Positions 46,186 to 58,953 of a stretch of DNA of 64,000 nucleotides are shown here, piece by piece. The stretch comes from Pyronema omphalodes. Its lineage: Eukaryota; Ascomycota; Pezizomycetes; Pezizales; Pyronemataceae. The DNA is taken from contig JAJJXM010000022.1 in assembly GCA_024516155.1 (NCBI GenBank), positions 1 through 64,000 on the forward strand. The letters are read 5' to 3'. The notes below the pieces were generated by a model that ran no database searches, had not been told where the DNA came from, and worked only from the letters and a program-made list of their open reading frames with translations. The stretch's first letter is position 1. Each line of letters opens with the position of its first letter. Made by a program: the position numbers and the translations under genes.

Positions 46186-47155
46186 AATCGCTGGCGGTGG
46201 TGCACATGATGCATGTTCTATGGTCCGTGAATTGCAATCCAATCTATCCATTGCAGCCGTGTGATTGGCGATAGGGGCAGTTGATGTAGGGCTGGGCTCT
46301 GCATTTTCTGTGCTGTTGTGCAAGATACTTTGTTCTGGTAGAGGCGGGATCGACCGAGGCTCCTGGTCTGCATGGTGTACCATAGAGGCCGCTTGCCTGG
46401 GCTTGACTCGCAATATACGTCGCCAAAGGGACGATAAATATCCGGCAGTGGGGCTCCTCTGATCAGTAGGCATCTTTTGATGTTGGTGCATCTTCGAAGA
46501 AGACTGGATGCCGTGTTTATTGTTTCCAAAGGAGTTCCACAAGCTATGCATCTGTCTAGGACGTGGGGATTGCGCAACCTATCAAGGAGATGGCGAGTGG
46601 ATCTGGGTGGAGAATGCTGGGAATGTGGAGGTCGAGCGTTAGGTTTGGACGTGTTACAAACCTTTTTTATCGTTTGCACACTCCGCCGAACCTGACACTT
46701 TGCTTCTACATTCTCTCCATCTTTCATCGACCTCCTTTCACCATCTCCTTGATAGGCTTCACAATCCTGACGTCCCAGACAAATGCATAGCTTGTGGAAC
46801 TCCTTTGGAAACAATAAACACGGCATCCAGGCTTCTTCGAAGATGCACCAACATCAAAAGATGCCTACTGATCAGAGGAGCCCCACTGCCGGATATTTAT
46901 CGTCCCTTTGGCGACGTATATTGCGAGTCAAGCCCAGGCAAGCGGCCTCTATGGTACACCATGCAGACCAGGAGCCTCGGTCGATCCCGCCTCTACCAGA
47001 ACAAAGTATCTTGCACAACAGCACAGAAAATGCAGAGCCCAGCCCTACATCAACTGCCCCTATCGCCAATCACACGGCTGCAATGGATAGATTGGATTGC
47101 AATTCACGGACCATAGAACATGCATCATGTGCACCGCCGCCAGCGTTTGGACTCG
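46186..47155. repeat. Long inverted repeat core of copy 2 (about 410-bp arms, about 140-bp spacer)
   Basis: 46186-46600 is the reverse complement of about 46742-47155. In the stretch from GCAGCCGTGTGATTGGCGAT through GGGCTGGGCTCTGC the two arms are identical, while copy 1 has several substitutions there. Both arms therefore encode the same peptide, for example SLWRRILRVKPRQAASMVHH. Transcription across the core would give a long hairpin RNA. Confidence 0.9.
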
Positions 47156-47668
47156 GAGCTCAATCTGTTGACGTGTGTGTCTTGCCGCATGGATCGGGAC
47201 CGGAAACCGAAGCCAATCCTCGCTGCCAGGTATCGAAACATCCTCGAGCACTCCTGTCTGGACCTCAACGACAGGCTGCGAACCGTACCCTTGTGTGAAT
47301 GCGGTCACTTCTCGACAGGAACAGAGCAGTGGTTTGATCCCCCGGTCAATACACATATCAAGCCAATTTGTCCTGCTGCACACCAGTCGACAACTGTGAG
47401 TAATCATGCAGAACGACAGTTATCGCATCCCCAGTCACCCAGGAGGACAGTCACTTGGGCACCATTGAAGGAGGTGCGATCTTTCCACAGGAACCGTCCA
47501 GTTACAGACGATCCAATGCCAAGTAGAGGAGAGGCGATCGGAAATAGCGAGGAAATGGGAGACCGTCAGACAAAAAGACGATGGACTGTGAACCGTTTTT
47601 TGAGGATTGTTGAAGGGCCCCTGTATACAACTACATGGGAGCCCGTCACCAATGACGAGGTAGAATGA
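46783..47668 (+). pseudogene. Frameshifted copy of the 269-aa element ORF
   Basis: From ATG 46783 the frame reads MHSLWNSFGNNKHGIQASS, then KMPTDQRSPTAGYLSSLWRR, and stops at 47298. The remaining C-terminal half (SCRMDRDRKPKP to TNDEVE) continues in another frame to 47668. The shift lies in a GT dinucleotide run at 47173-47180, which is one GT shorter than the matching run in copy 1 (30830-30838). Otherwise the two proteins are nearly identical. An open in-frame extension follows the stop (47669-47947), as in copy 1. Confidence 0.8.
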
Positions 47669-48636
47669 GATGTGGAAGAGGAAGTCTTATGTATTAGTTT
47701 TAGCTGGTGCGAAAACAAAGTTCTGATAGAGTATGTTTTGTTGCTTAGTTTTGGTGTTTTGGTGTTTTGGTGTTTTGATTATGCCGTTTTTCATTTTGGA
47801 TTTCTATTGCTGAGCTTTGATCTTGTGTCCTTTTGTCAGATTTGTTTTTCATTTCACTCTTTGATGGAAGAGCTTTTGAACACTGTTGTTGCGTTGCCTG
47901 TAACGAATTCTGTTGTTGTGAATAAAGCAATTGATTTTGTGTTTTGAAAAAATACCCCTGCTTATAGGTATTCGCGTGATAATCAGCAACGGCAGAACAA
48001 AATGATGTTGCATTGGGCATTGGTGGTAGTCAGGTTCATCCTACGTATTCATACATCCTCTAGTATGTACCGGAGTGTTGATGCAAGAGGAGCATATGCC
48101 GTTATCATCCCAATACTGGTCCTATTATAGATGATCAGCGAATCGATCAAGTGGTGTGACACAACGAGAATGACTGGTTCGACTGATTAATACAGAGTTA
48201 TCTTAGTATTGCTGTTTGGGCTATACAGCGGCACCGCTGATTGAAAATTAAATAAGACTCCTGTCTACTAGTTGGAAGTTCAATATATCACCCACTATAT
48301 ATGGCTGGCGGTATCTTCGTTTTCTGATTCAAAGTTACAAGAAAGGCATACTATGTAGATTGAAAATGCGAACTTGTTGCTACCCCAAAGCGTCTGCATA
48401 TATTCTGCTAATTATCTATAAACAAACCCAATCACTACCATATCAACCCACAAAATACGAGTCTATGACAGCAACCCGAAAAAGGGGGAGATACCATCCC
48501 CGGCTCTCTTACTGCGATTAAGCTTAATAGGTGATTCTAGAAGTAAACTAACGCCGGCCAATTTCAACTTCATGATGATATTCATGATCCTCCGTAGGTT
48601 ACAATTTGAGTGCTGTTATCAATTGATCAAGGCTCG

Positions 48637-49497
48637 GTATTTTTTTTACAGCTTTTACTGGCGTAATATTTATGATCAAAGCAAACGCTGATACCCATTT
48701 CATTACTCATGGTACTGCGATATACATTCGGCTCGCATGTTGTGGGGCTGTACTATGTCAGCGTATCTTAAGCAACAGTAAAGACCGTGGAGTCATAAGT
48801 TTTCTCATAGAACGCACATGGTTCATGAAGATTACATTCTTTTCATGATGTTGCTTTATGAATAGATAGATATGGTATCATTTTCATGAAAGTATATACG
48901 ACGGTTTACTCGGATTTTCTAATAAAGAAACTATTGTTGTTTAACGAAGAAAGCTCACCTTTGATGGATGCGACCGAATCAATTATGGGGGACTACTGAA
49001 ATGGTGGGTGTCTGCTGGAGCCCTTCTTTTTGATTGGAATATCAGAAGTCACTCACAAACCCCCTTTAGGCCGATCCGTGGCATAGTTTTCACCAAATAT
49101 GACTCGCGCAATTACGGAGCATGAATCGGTTGTCCACGGAGATATCTACCGAAGTCTAGGTTGACCATTAACAGTACTAGTCTTGTGCGTTGATTCTTCG
49201 TATTCTTTTGCCCTACACCTTGACTGACAACTCAGCCAAATCACTGCAGCAAATCAATAAAACAGCTCCGCTGTACCACCGGATAAAATCACAGGACATA
49301 ATTCCATTCGGGTTCGTATCAGTAAGCGGCTGTCTAATTTTCCAGGCGCTCATATGTTATCATCCAAGCGCCGCGCGGTTACAACTTTCAAGCCGCGTAC
49401 CCGTCGATCATGACATCACATCTCATCATCTCCTCATCTCCTCATCTCCACTCCAGATACGGCTCATCTCGGTATACTTTAACCTCAACCAACCACT
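48637..49497. other. Intergenic region, promoter of the senescence-domain gene
   Basis: No supported gene was found. The last 100 bp contain repeated CATCTCCT units (49420-49455), a pyrimidine-rich tract commonly found before fungal start codons. Confidence 0.5.
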
Positions 49498-50482
49498 ATG
49501 TCTCTCGACCCGTCCCAGTCCCTCGCTACAGTTCCAAACGTCCGCGTTGACCAAATACTCGATACCGCATCCAAGCACATAACCACTGGTACCCTTTCAG
49601 TTCTCCCGGGGAGCGACTTCACAAGCCCACCGTCCTCACTTCTGTTACAAATTACCGGCGCACATACTTTAACCTTTCCATTAACTGCTACAACAGTCGT
49701 GCTTACCGATTCCGACAAACGATACCGTATCACCAACGATGACTTGAAGATCTGCTTAATCCTACCTCCAGATGTATCCGATGAAGATAACAATGCGTTG
49801 AAGTTTGAGAAAGTTTTGGTGGAATATGGGTTCCTCACTACTGGACTTGTAGCCGATGCAGATGATATCGCGGGGGCGCTGAAAGATAGCGCTGTGAGGA
49901 CTGCAGAGGCGATCAAGAGTTATGCTACAGATAGGGTGGATAGACGAGAGGAGGTTGAACCATATGAGGAAACACATTATGGAGAGCGAACAAAAAAGAT
50001 TGTTGATTCCACTGTGAAAGGAACCGGAAAGGCCGCGGAAGTCACAGGCAAAATCGGTGAAGCGGTGACAAGTGGCGCTGAGAGTGTTGGAAAATGGGCA
50101 GGGAGCATGATGCCCGAAAAAGAGGAGGGAGGAGAGAAGGGAATTGTAAGGGAGACCGCAAGTGAGGCCGCTACTGGTGCAGTTGTTGTAGGAGATGGTA
50201 TTGCACAGAGGTGAGCTTCTCTGACCTGGGTCTCTGTTTCATGAGATCTTTCTAACCTCCGGCAGTGTAGGGACTGTCACAGGAGCTATTGGCGATGCGA
50301 CTAGCAAGATTGCTGAGCATGAAAAAGGTCCAGAAGCAAAGGAAATGGTTGAAAAAGGCCGAGAAATTGTTGGAAATGTTGGAGACGTTGCATATGACGT
50401 CACTGTAGGAACAAGCGTCGTATGGCATGCTGGTGAGGCCGGCGTTGCTGCTGCGAGGGATTCTGCGGAGAACACAAAGTGA
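49498..50482 (+). CDS. Senescence-domain (spartin-like) protein (309 aa)
   Basis: Exons 49498-50210 and 50266-50482 join across a 55-bp phase-2 intron (GTGAGC; TCTAAC; CAG). The N-terminal about 100 residues are beta-rich (SLLLQITGAHTLTFPLTAT, VLTDSDKRYRITNDDL). The rest is the Gly/Ala/Lys-rich helical senescence domain: IAGALKDSAVRTAEAIKSYATDR, then VKGTGKAAEVTGKIGEAV, and ATGAVVVGDGIAQ continuing into VGTVTGAIGDATSKIAEHEKG. Related proteins in plants and animals associate with lipid droplets or endosomal membranes, and a role in lipid handling here is inferred. The fungal orthologs are poorly characterised. Confidence 0.85.
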
Positions 50483-50775
50483 TGAATAGGGAACAAAAAG
50501 ACGATTTCATTGAATGTTTTTTTTCATCGCGCACTGTCTGGATTTCTTTCCTAACCATACCTTTTTGGGGCCTTAACTTTTCGGGCCAACCCCGAAGTTA
50601 TACATGAGTCTTCTGTTTTTGTGTGTTTTTATACTTACGTGGGGAGGCTTGGAGAAGATTTACCTGGCGACATACTATGATTCCACTACTGTAACAACGA
50701 GTGATTTGTTTTTTTCGCTTCTATACTACTGCAAGAGTTGTAATGGTTGAAAAAATTGCAAAAAGAATACATAAG
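50483..50775. other. 3' region of the senescence-domain gene and tRNA flank
   Basis: No gene was seen. It contains several T-rich stretches on the plus strand. Those nearest the tRNA would be A-rich on the tRNA strand and are not an obvious terminator, although a TTTTTT run in the downstream direction of the tRNA (minus strand, about 50752-50765) is present as Pol III terminator-like sequence. Confidence 0.4.
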
Positions 50776-50847
50776 TGACCACAGCAGGGATCGAACCTGC
50801 AATCTCTTGATTCGTAGTCAAGCGCCTTGCCATTGGGCCATGCGGCC
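50776..50847 (-). tRNA. tRNA-Arg (anticodon ACG)
   Basis: On the minus strand 72 nt fold as a tRNA. The acceptor stem is GGCCGCA with TGTGGTC, with discriminator A. The A-box-like segment is TGGCCCAATGGCAAGG. The anticodon stem CTTGA/TCAAG encloses the loop CTACGAA with anticodon ACG. The T-arm carries GGTTCGATCC (B box). No intron is present. An open frame read across it is an artefact of the tRNA sequence. Confidence 0.95.
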
Positions 50848-53800
50848 ATGTATATATTTGAACGAAAGTTCAACTGACATAAAGTAAGATTATGAATTAT
50901 GCCAGCGATGGCAACAATCGAACGAGTGATGGATGAGCGTTTTTGTGGTTCACGGTGATACTCGTGCATTGCGCGTGTCGATTTTCTGGGATAATAGCAC
51001 TCTTAAGAAAATCTCTGACACTTGAGAAAATCTCCCCAGAGGTCGGAGATGCAGTTTTCTCTTACATATCATGTCCATTTCTGAACGCTAGCTTTCGGAC
51101 TTCAAGCTGAGAGTCATGAATCCTCACTCAATGCCATGTCCTAAGAAACCCACTAATTATAATGTTCTTTGAATTTTTGCGCAATTAAATAGTTAGTATC
51201 CATTAACTCCCGCAAAATACGATATCTGGTACATCTGCAACTATTCTGCATGCACAAAATCAAATGTAAACCATACAATATCGTCCCACCTATTTAGGTA
51301 CTGTTCAACCATAGAATCTCACACCTCCGCGGACACATGTCTAAGAGCTGCATCGTAAATCTGTGTAATAATTTCTGATTCAACTGTCGGTCTAAGGTTA
51401 CTACGCTTACGAAGCGGTAAGAATGTTCACGGTTGACCATGGGGAGAATTAAAAGTCCCTCTTAACCTTCTACTTTCACTTCCTCTGGGGTTTAAACATA
51501 AAAGGAAGGCCAGACGTTAAACAAACCTAGCAACTCCGATGGTGATCTACGGATTTACTACATCCGAACGCAGTTTCATCTGTCGGAAAATGATTTAACA
51601 GCCGTTGTCAGTCGCTTATGTCTCGGGGCACTTGAGTTTATATCTCCGTATCATGTTGACATCCTAACACGCTTGACTAATATACCGGTACTAAAACTAT
51701 GTAACCTAAGCAAAGACACAGACAGGTGCTCCAGCTTGCCAATTACATAGGCCTTGTCATATGCTTTACAATCCTACACTCGTGATTCCAAACGGCGACT
51801 AGCGTGAAAATATGTGAATATACTCCGATTATCATTAGCTCCGGTGAGAATCGGTGAGTGATACATACTTTGCATACGACCTTACGGCGCAGATGTCCTG
51901 GTGCCTTGGTCTCCCCTCGGCTGCCTTGGCGAGGCCGATCAGTGATGATATTGATACCCAACTCTACTCTGGTAAAGCACTCTCTAAGAAGCACAACATC
52001 ACAACAGCACCATAGAAAACTACCCGTACACGTGGGGTTATTTTGTATGTAGGTATGTACAGTACAGTACACGTATTGAGACAGACTATAGAGTTGCACA
52101 TTTTAATGGTTCAAAAACCACAACGTGCAAATCGGAATAGAGTTGTGCCCACTGCCAACTGTGAAGATATGAGAAGTTGTAAAGTGAATTTCTAATGCCG
52201 AAACACATTAACCACGGCGCAAGAGGGTAGATCTAGGGGTTGGATTGAGCTTACCGGGATTATTGGGCTCCTTTCCTCAAGCTATAAAGGTGATCTGGTA
52301 TGTGTGCAATTTTGTTGGTTCGTATGGTGCCATATACCTGCACAAAAGCCATGACCGGTATCCAGAGTGCAGTCTGGTATCGGGCCTTGTGGGCTTCGGC
52401 CCCTAATATCTATGTACACAGAGAAACCTTTAGGTCTTGTAAACCTTAGTATCTCTTGGTATATCTTGGTATCCTTTGATGACCCTTGGTAGAACTTGGC
52501 GCTAATTCCTAGGTCAGATCATGGAAATACACTTTCGTGGGGTGATCAGTAAACTGCATTAGGGATAACTAGGCAGGTGCGTAGTGTGATGGGACTTTGA
52601 CATATGTGTCTACCGGTGAGATCGATGCAGTGCGGTTATCTTTGATCACTTTGTCTATATATTTTGCTGTAGTGTCCATATAAATTTCTGATATAGTCTG
52701 CGCGGAAAGGCTCTTCTGATTAACTATATGTATCCACCCCAGTTTGATTCTCAGTTTGATTCAAGAAACCTAGGCTATAGGAATAATTGCACAAACAATT
52801 TGGATAAAAAACATTAATGTCTTTGCAAAAACTGATTTGTATCAGCGGAGTCAGGTTTCGGGATTTCAAACCAGGCCGTATCCACAAGCCATCGAATCCC
52901 ACGTTTATCAGTGGTGGCCGCTGTCCGGTAGGCAGCACTAGCAGCCAGTACATACTCTAATCTATATAGTCATACACTTCAAGGTCTAGTCAGGTTTTCA
53001 GGAGCACTGCCTTATGATTCTGATTCAGCTTTCGCGCGATTTGTTCAACGGCTTTTTTCGCTCACGGATCGGTGCGAAGGTGCGCATAAGCATCGGGTCT
53101 AACCGCTCATGCCAGTTGATTAGAAGTCTTTTAGAAAGTCAAGCGGTTCATTTTTCTTTTGTGAGGCGCCTCTCAAAACCCGTCTGGTAACATATTGGTT
53201 AGATTTTAGTCCTATCAAACGGACAACGCCCCTTTATGAAGTTTCTCATGCATTATCCTCCCTGAATGAACAGTTTGAGAGAAAAAGTGCTTTTTTGATC
53301 CCACCGGCCCTGACTCAGGTGAACGCCAGCTCCTTCACAAGACAATTTATCGAACGAAAAGATATGCCTTGTTGGGAGATCGGCTAGAAGTAATCCATGC
53401 GAATTCCGATTGATAGTCTCGTTAAATGTAAACGCTTTGGGTGTAGCGCTTCATGCATGAACGTTGACAACGAGGGCTGGTCCGTGGGGGGTGGATATGT
53501 GTAACGGTTGCTGAGGATCTCGATGGTTTTTATCAAATACATAGCACAGCTGTTACAATAAACAATCGAAATTAGTAATGTAGCTGAATGGCATGAATAT
53601 TTTGAAGCTGAAGGAGACAATGCATATCCTTATGTGAGATACTCCATCGACGAATCAAATCCTTATGGACTCCTGATGAACACACTCTCTACTGTTTATA
53701 CATAGGTTGGATAATAGCGTCCCGGGCCGTCGGTAGTCAAATGACCCGCATATGTTTCCGTCAACGAGGGCAGTGTTACTGAACATGAAGCCGTAGCCTG

Positions 53801-56800
53801 CAAGGGCAGCTGAATAACCGTACACCGCTGTGGCCCGAATAAGAAGGCAACCCAGTATGTGCTCGTAAGTAATGATGATTCGCGGAATTTACACATGTTA
53901 TATTACACATCGTGCGCAGCGACATATTCGCTCCCTATTCACGATACAGTACCGTTGTCTCTTCGGAACGGAATCTTAATTATCATGGCACAGCGTGGGA
54001 GAATGAGACATGGTAAAGTACAGAATAGCGGTGGGCGCCATTCCACGTCAACATAACAAACTGCGCTGTGCAGTATATGCGACATCTAACAGTCATGTGC
54101 TCTGACCGTTCTGCGATCTGATGCGTTGCAGATTGCAGGAACACTCAATGAGTTATTCATGTCGTCAGCGCGCCTCGCCTCGAGACGAGTTTACAACACG
54201 CGGTCAAAGCCTCATCGGTCAACGGTGTTGGAATCCATCAAATCCATCAGTTGAATTGTAGAGCATGTATACATGTATCCGAGTACAGCGTGCCACAGCG
54301 CTACGGGATTTAATTAGCGGATCATAACTCCGACGGCTACGTGCTAAATCATCAATCGCTTCACAAGACTGCGCTACGCGGATGATCAATGTGGGGAATA
54401 TAGTGTCCATAGTGTCAATCATACATACAGCTCCATAGCGGTCATGCGTTCCCCCCACGGCCCGCTAACTATGTGAGGAGGGATCCCGCGGAGTGGCGCT
54501 TGACTAACATAGAGTATCCAGCCGGGCCGCGGGGATGCGGGCGTTACGGGTGGGTATAATATCAAAGAAGACGTCGGATGGGAGCAAATCCATCAAATCA
54601 TGGCCCGGGAGATTGTCTCCTAAGATATGCACCATGGAAGCGAGTTGTGATGTTCTTCCCGGCTCCAAGATGAGTAAAGTCCCAAAAAAAGTGTGACACC
54701 TGTGGCTTACAAAATAGTGCGTAACTAGATTAACAAGCGGCTGAATGTATTTTCGGTGTGCAGGCCTTGCAGAAGCTGCAATCATTTGTTCTTCTGCCGT
54801 TCGTTCGAATTCCATGACACAAAGCTACTGCGTGATGATAAACATAGCCATATGTGGTGGTGTAACTATACACCCGTCTTTGTATGTAGTAAACGTATTA
54901 CTCATGCTCATCACTCGCTTCTGATATTTCTGCTGTGAAACTATCGTATGTCTGGTATAAATATTTATTAGGTGCAGACGGGTGGAATATGCTGGACTCG
55001 CTCCGAGCTCTCCACAGATACTAGATGCATCTCATGTTCTTGTATGAAAATAGGCAGCCGCTGTGAGTGCCAGTCTTCTGGTATATCTCACGGTGTTACA
55101 AGTTCCGTGACGCCCAAATGGTGCAGTAAGCGAGGACATCAACATCTTGGCAAAGGCTATTCGCCGGTGCGGATGAATTCGTATGTATAAACGACAGTTA
55201 CGACGCTGAATGTAACGGAACATAGGAATTGATCCACGATACTCCACTCGTACGAAGCTCACTTCGTATAGGAATTCACCGGTAAGTCCTAATCAAAGAT
55301 AACATGGGTGATAATATAATCCATGGTATTAAATGGATTTTATAGGTAGGATTGATTGAATACAAACGCGAGTGTGCGCAGAGCCCATCCATATTATATT
55401 ATCTGGATGAATCTCACCGGTTTTATCTACCTAGAATCACTTCTAACCATTCCCCCATCTTTTGTAATATCTAGAGAAACTTTTCAGACAATCATTAGTT
55501 GAATTTCTGATGAAAAACGATGACTTTGTTGGCTGGTTTCTTACTCATATGCCCATGAAAATTATTCAAGAACAGCTGTACACTTTAAGTTCATGGTGGT
55601 CTGATTCTACATTATGAACTCGTGTTATCTGCTGTCTAGAACGATCTATTTCCGTGAAAATGGGCTTTACAGGGAGTACACTACCAACTTTTCGATGAAT
55701 TTAATGGACACAGCAAACGAATTTCGGTATGTCCCGCAGCCTGCTTTCCGCCTCATATGAATTAATGCTTTGCGATTCGAGCACATGAAAAATGCATCGA
55801 TCAGCTGAAGAAAGTTGAATTTACTGGATGTGGTCGTCGTCAGTATGTTGGATCATGGGTAGTTTTTGCTCTCAGCTCGTCTAGAGTTAGGTCCCGCTAA
55901 GACCCACGCGGGTAAACCTACGGGCTGTCGATGGCTTCAATTTTGGAGACCGAAACTAAAGAATAATAGGTGAGTTCAGAGTGACAGATTTTTGCCGGGT
56001 TTGGTAAAACTTCAGGAAAAAAAAACTTGTGTCAAAACCTCTACGGAGGTGCTTGTCCGTCTTTTGTAAAGTTTCGTTGGTTTCTCTCTCAGAAAGCTTT
56101 GCCCAAAACCAGGTGAAATCCCGCCAGTCTGAACTCACATAATATGCACCAGCCTTGGTCAATCGTCATCTTTACAAATCATTGCCGGGTTACACGCAGG
56201 TACGTCAAATTCCTAGACACCAAAATAACATTACTGTTGTGCTTGATCAGACGGGAGTTTTCGGTGGGTTTTCTACTGCACGAACTTTTCATCACGTAAA
56301 TATGGTGATCTTTTTTTCCTTTTTATCTAATTCTTTGTCAGGATACGGTGCTATATGTCTCGGATTAATATCCACGGGTACACTGACCTCCGTGCGAAAG
56401 TAAGCCCCACTTTTTTATGCCTGAGTATTGTTCATGGACATCATCTAACTAACTCCGGCCTTGAACCGACAGAATTTTCTATTGATGATCATGAATACGC
56501 ATGCCTTACAGTTGAATTGTGGATCAGCCATGAGGTTGTTATCCATGTACCTTCTTTTCAGCATTCATACATATGGTGAAATACGGACACATGAAAACCT
56601 TCCCCTGAACTACACAAGGCATTCGTGACAACTGGCGGTTCGGGCATAAGCGATGAGACAAAGCATGAATCAGACTTTTTCCATCGGAGTCCACCATAAG
56701 TGGATACCGGATGTTCCGGAGACCAGCAACATATGTCCTGCTCGGGATTTCTGTTCGATGAAAATCAGGGACGGATTCGGAGAAACAAACATGGAAATTT

Positions 56801-58929
56801 TGAACATCTTTTTTTTTTTCAGCTCCGAGGACTAGTCCATCCGTGTCTAGCTTGGGGACCCAGGAAATTTGTTATGTACTTACTGAGAATACTGAAGACA
56901 AAAACTTCTCCAATAATTAGATCATGGATTTTTGTCAATCACGTCTTCAATCAGGTACCACGAGGACCGGGCTCCGATTATGCAGAAAAATCATGGTATC
57001 CGTTGTTTCCCTGTTGCATAGATGATACTAGAAAGGGACCCCCTATTGCGTATTGTATGCTTGTCTCCTGTCTACAGCTCCCCAACCAGCTGGATACACA
57101 AAGCACAAGGACCAGCTCCCTCCCAGCCGTTCCATGCCGCGGGATTCATCATTCGCTATTTGAGCCAATTATGAATCAGAAATGTCTGAATCACCGCTCC
57201 TGGATTTTTTGCGGGTTTACCGCACCGGAACGGAACCGCGATTCAACGGTAGATACCAGTACAACATAACCATAGTCCAGGGAGGTGGTTGGAATAAGCA
57301 ATGGTACATATGGAACGTGGCTTAATCCTCCTTCAAATCGCGGACTTCGCAAGGGAATTTTGTATTTTTAGATAAGACGGACAATCCGTAATATCGCTTG
57401 CCTTGTTGTCTGTCACTGGCTGTTATTGGTCATCGCTGCCTTTGTCTGCCTTTTGCGAGCTGTTGCAGGGGAATCCGGTCAGGATATTGAAGAATTGGAA
57501 TACCTTGTATGTACTTTATCGATTGTTAATAAATTTGACGGCTTTCTGTGCGTTCCCTGCAGAGACTCGCGAGTGGATTCTGTTGTGGTTGATATACATG
57601 GTTATCCTCGTCTTGTCAGTCTGCTGTCATGTAGTTATTATATGTATGATGACGGGTCCGCATACAGTACTTTATGCTGATGTTTCAGTTGTCTGAGCTG
57701 ATGAGAATCCAGCAGGCCCGTTCAGACACAAACGTTGTGTTGTCCCCCACTCTTGGTATACGGTATCATAACCCTGAATAACTTTTCTGACTGAATTGGG
57801 GAGGATATCAATTCGACTAGCCAGGATCCGGGATGTTTGAGTTGTTCCGGCAGCTGCTTGCTGGGGTGGTCTCTGGGAAAGAGCTTAAATATTTGGCCGA
57901 AATAGGAATGAGACCCCCCTTGTTCGACTTGGTTGAACCTCAACACCATCATTTATTTAGTACGTGTAGAGGACGAAAAAAAAGTCCATTTTGTATGTGT
58001 TTTATCAGGCGGAATTTTGCCATGTATAGAATCACAGAGACTCATTATTTACGACATGTAAACCGCGGTTAGCGCGATGAATTTTATTGTTTTCGCTTGG
58101 TGAAGTCGCTTCCAAATGCAGAAGTCTTCAGCGAATAATTGTACCCCCTTCAGAAGACGGAAGGGAAACCCCACGCCCACTCTTGCCAGAACTTGGAGTT
58201 CCGAGTGCCGCATCGTCGGTGACGAAAACTCCCGAGGCCTGAATCTAATTCCATAATACAATCATTCAAAGTACCGTACCTCACCCTGTTTCTTCCGGGT
58301 TGTTTGGTCTTGTAGCTAACCGAATTGCCCCTCGTAGCATAAAAGGTACCAGAGCTTTGGAGGGAGCTGCACCCGACAATCAGGATGGCTCAAAAATCAT
58401 CGTGGGTCGCAGTTAACGTCCACGGAGATCAGTAGCGAAAGGGACTTCGCTTAATGGTGATCCCCGCTACATTGGCCGCCCGTCATTACCAAGGCGGCTA
58501 ATCGCTGATGAATGAACATCACGCAAACGTCGTGTTGGTATTCTATTGTAACACCAAACAACAAGTGCCGTGAGAGCCAAACATTGCCATGTTTATTTGC
58601 ACAAAATATTGGATTTAGAACAAACAAAATTTATCGCGGATAACAGTGCCGATTGAATGGACTTCGATTTTTGGTTGCTGGAACCCATGTTTCAAGGCCC
58701 GTATCACGTTTGCTCAGTAAACGGAGATGTGGGACTTTCATATGTATTCCCACGCCTGAGACCCCCGCTCTTCGTATATGTACAGGGTATGCCTCAAATC
58801 ACCATCCGCTATTGGCAGATGGCTCCCCGTGGTGCATAGAGTGCATTACGAGATGGGATTCCGGGCCCACAGTGCTGGATTGTGGTCCCGTGCATGCGTT
58901 GGAATTCTGGCGACATGGGAGGGAGAAGG

Positions 58930-58953
58930 AAAAAAAAAAAAAAAAAAAAAAAA
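58930..58953. repeat. A24 homopolymer
   Basis: An uninterrupted run of 24 A follows GGGAGAAGG. It could be a poly(A) tail of an old retroposed sequence, but I see no adjacent coding remnant. The length is also likely to vary between reads. Confidence 0.9.

Larger units (their letters stand above)
44435..48636 (+). repeat. Palindrome-containing repeat element, copy 2 (abutting OGT)
   Basis: Homologous to 29380-33100 in reverse orientation. In order it has the OGT 3' flank, tandem GAGTCAATTATCAA repeats, the small ORF (45221), an A/C-rich microsatellite, an antisense arm (46186-46600), a spacer, the sense arm and long ORF (46742-47668), and an AT-rich right part. The similarity ends near 48636 after TGATCAAGGCTC. 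The right part and the ORF are nearly identical to copy 1, while the left part is more diverged. Confidence 0.85.

Noticed and set aside
45612..46551. Long antisense frames made of FCVFVLCF-type repeats
   Set aside because: They are translations of the A/C microsatellite joined to the inverted-repeat arm, with no gene-like content.
50721..50969. Minus-strand open frame of 82 codons containing AWPNGKALDYESRDCRFDPC
   Set aside because: It is the translation of the tRNA-Arg gene and its flanks, a well-known false ORF.
51870..51990. Possible 5S rRNA (CATACGACC word)
   Set aside because: Only the first few bases resemble 5S rRNA; the rest does not match the conserved 5S pattern.
54504..54815. 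103-codon minus-strand frame with protein-like composition
   Set aside because: No motif, no start context and no supporting neighbours; it is not above what chance would give in 11 kb.
57426..57680. Possible two-exon gene with GTATGT...CTGCAG intron
   Set aside because: Splicing leads to an early stop and neither exon shows a family motif.
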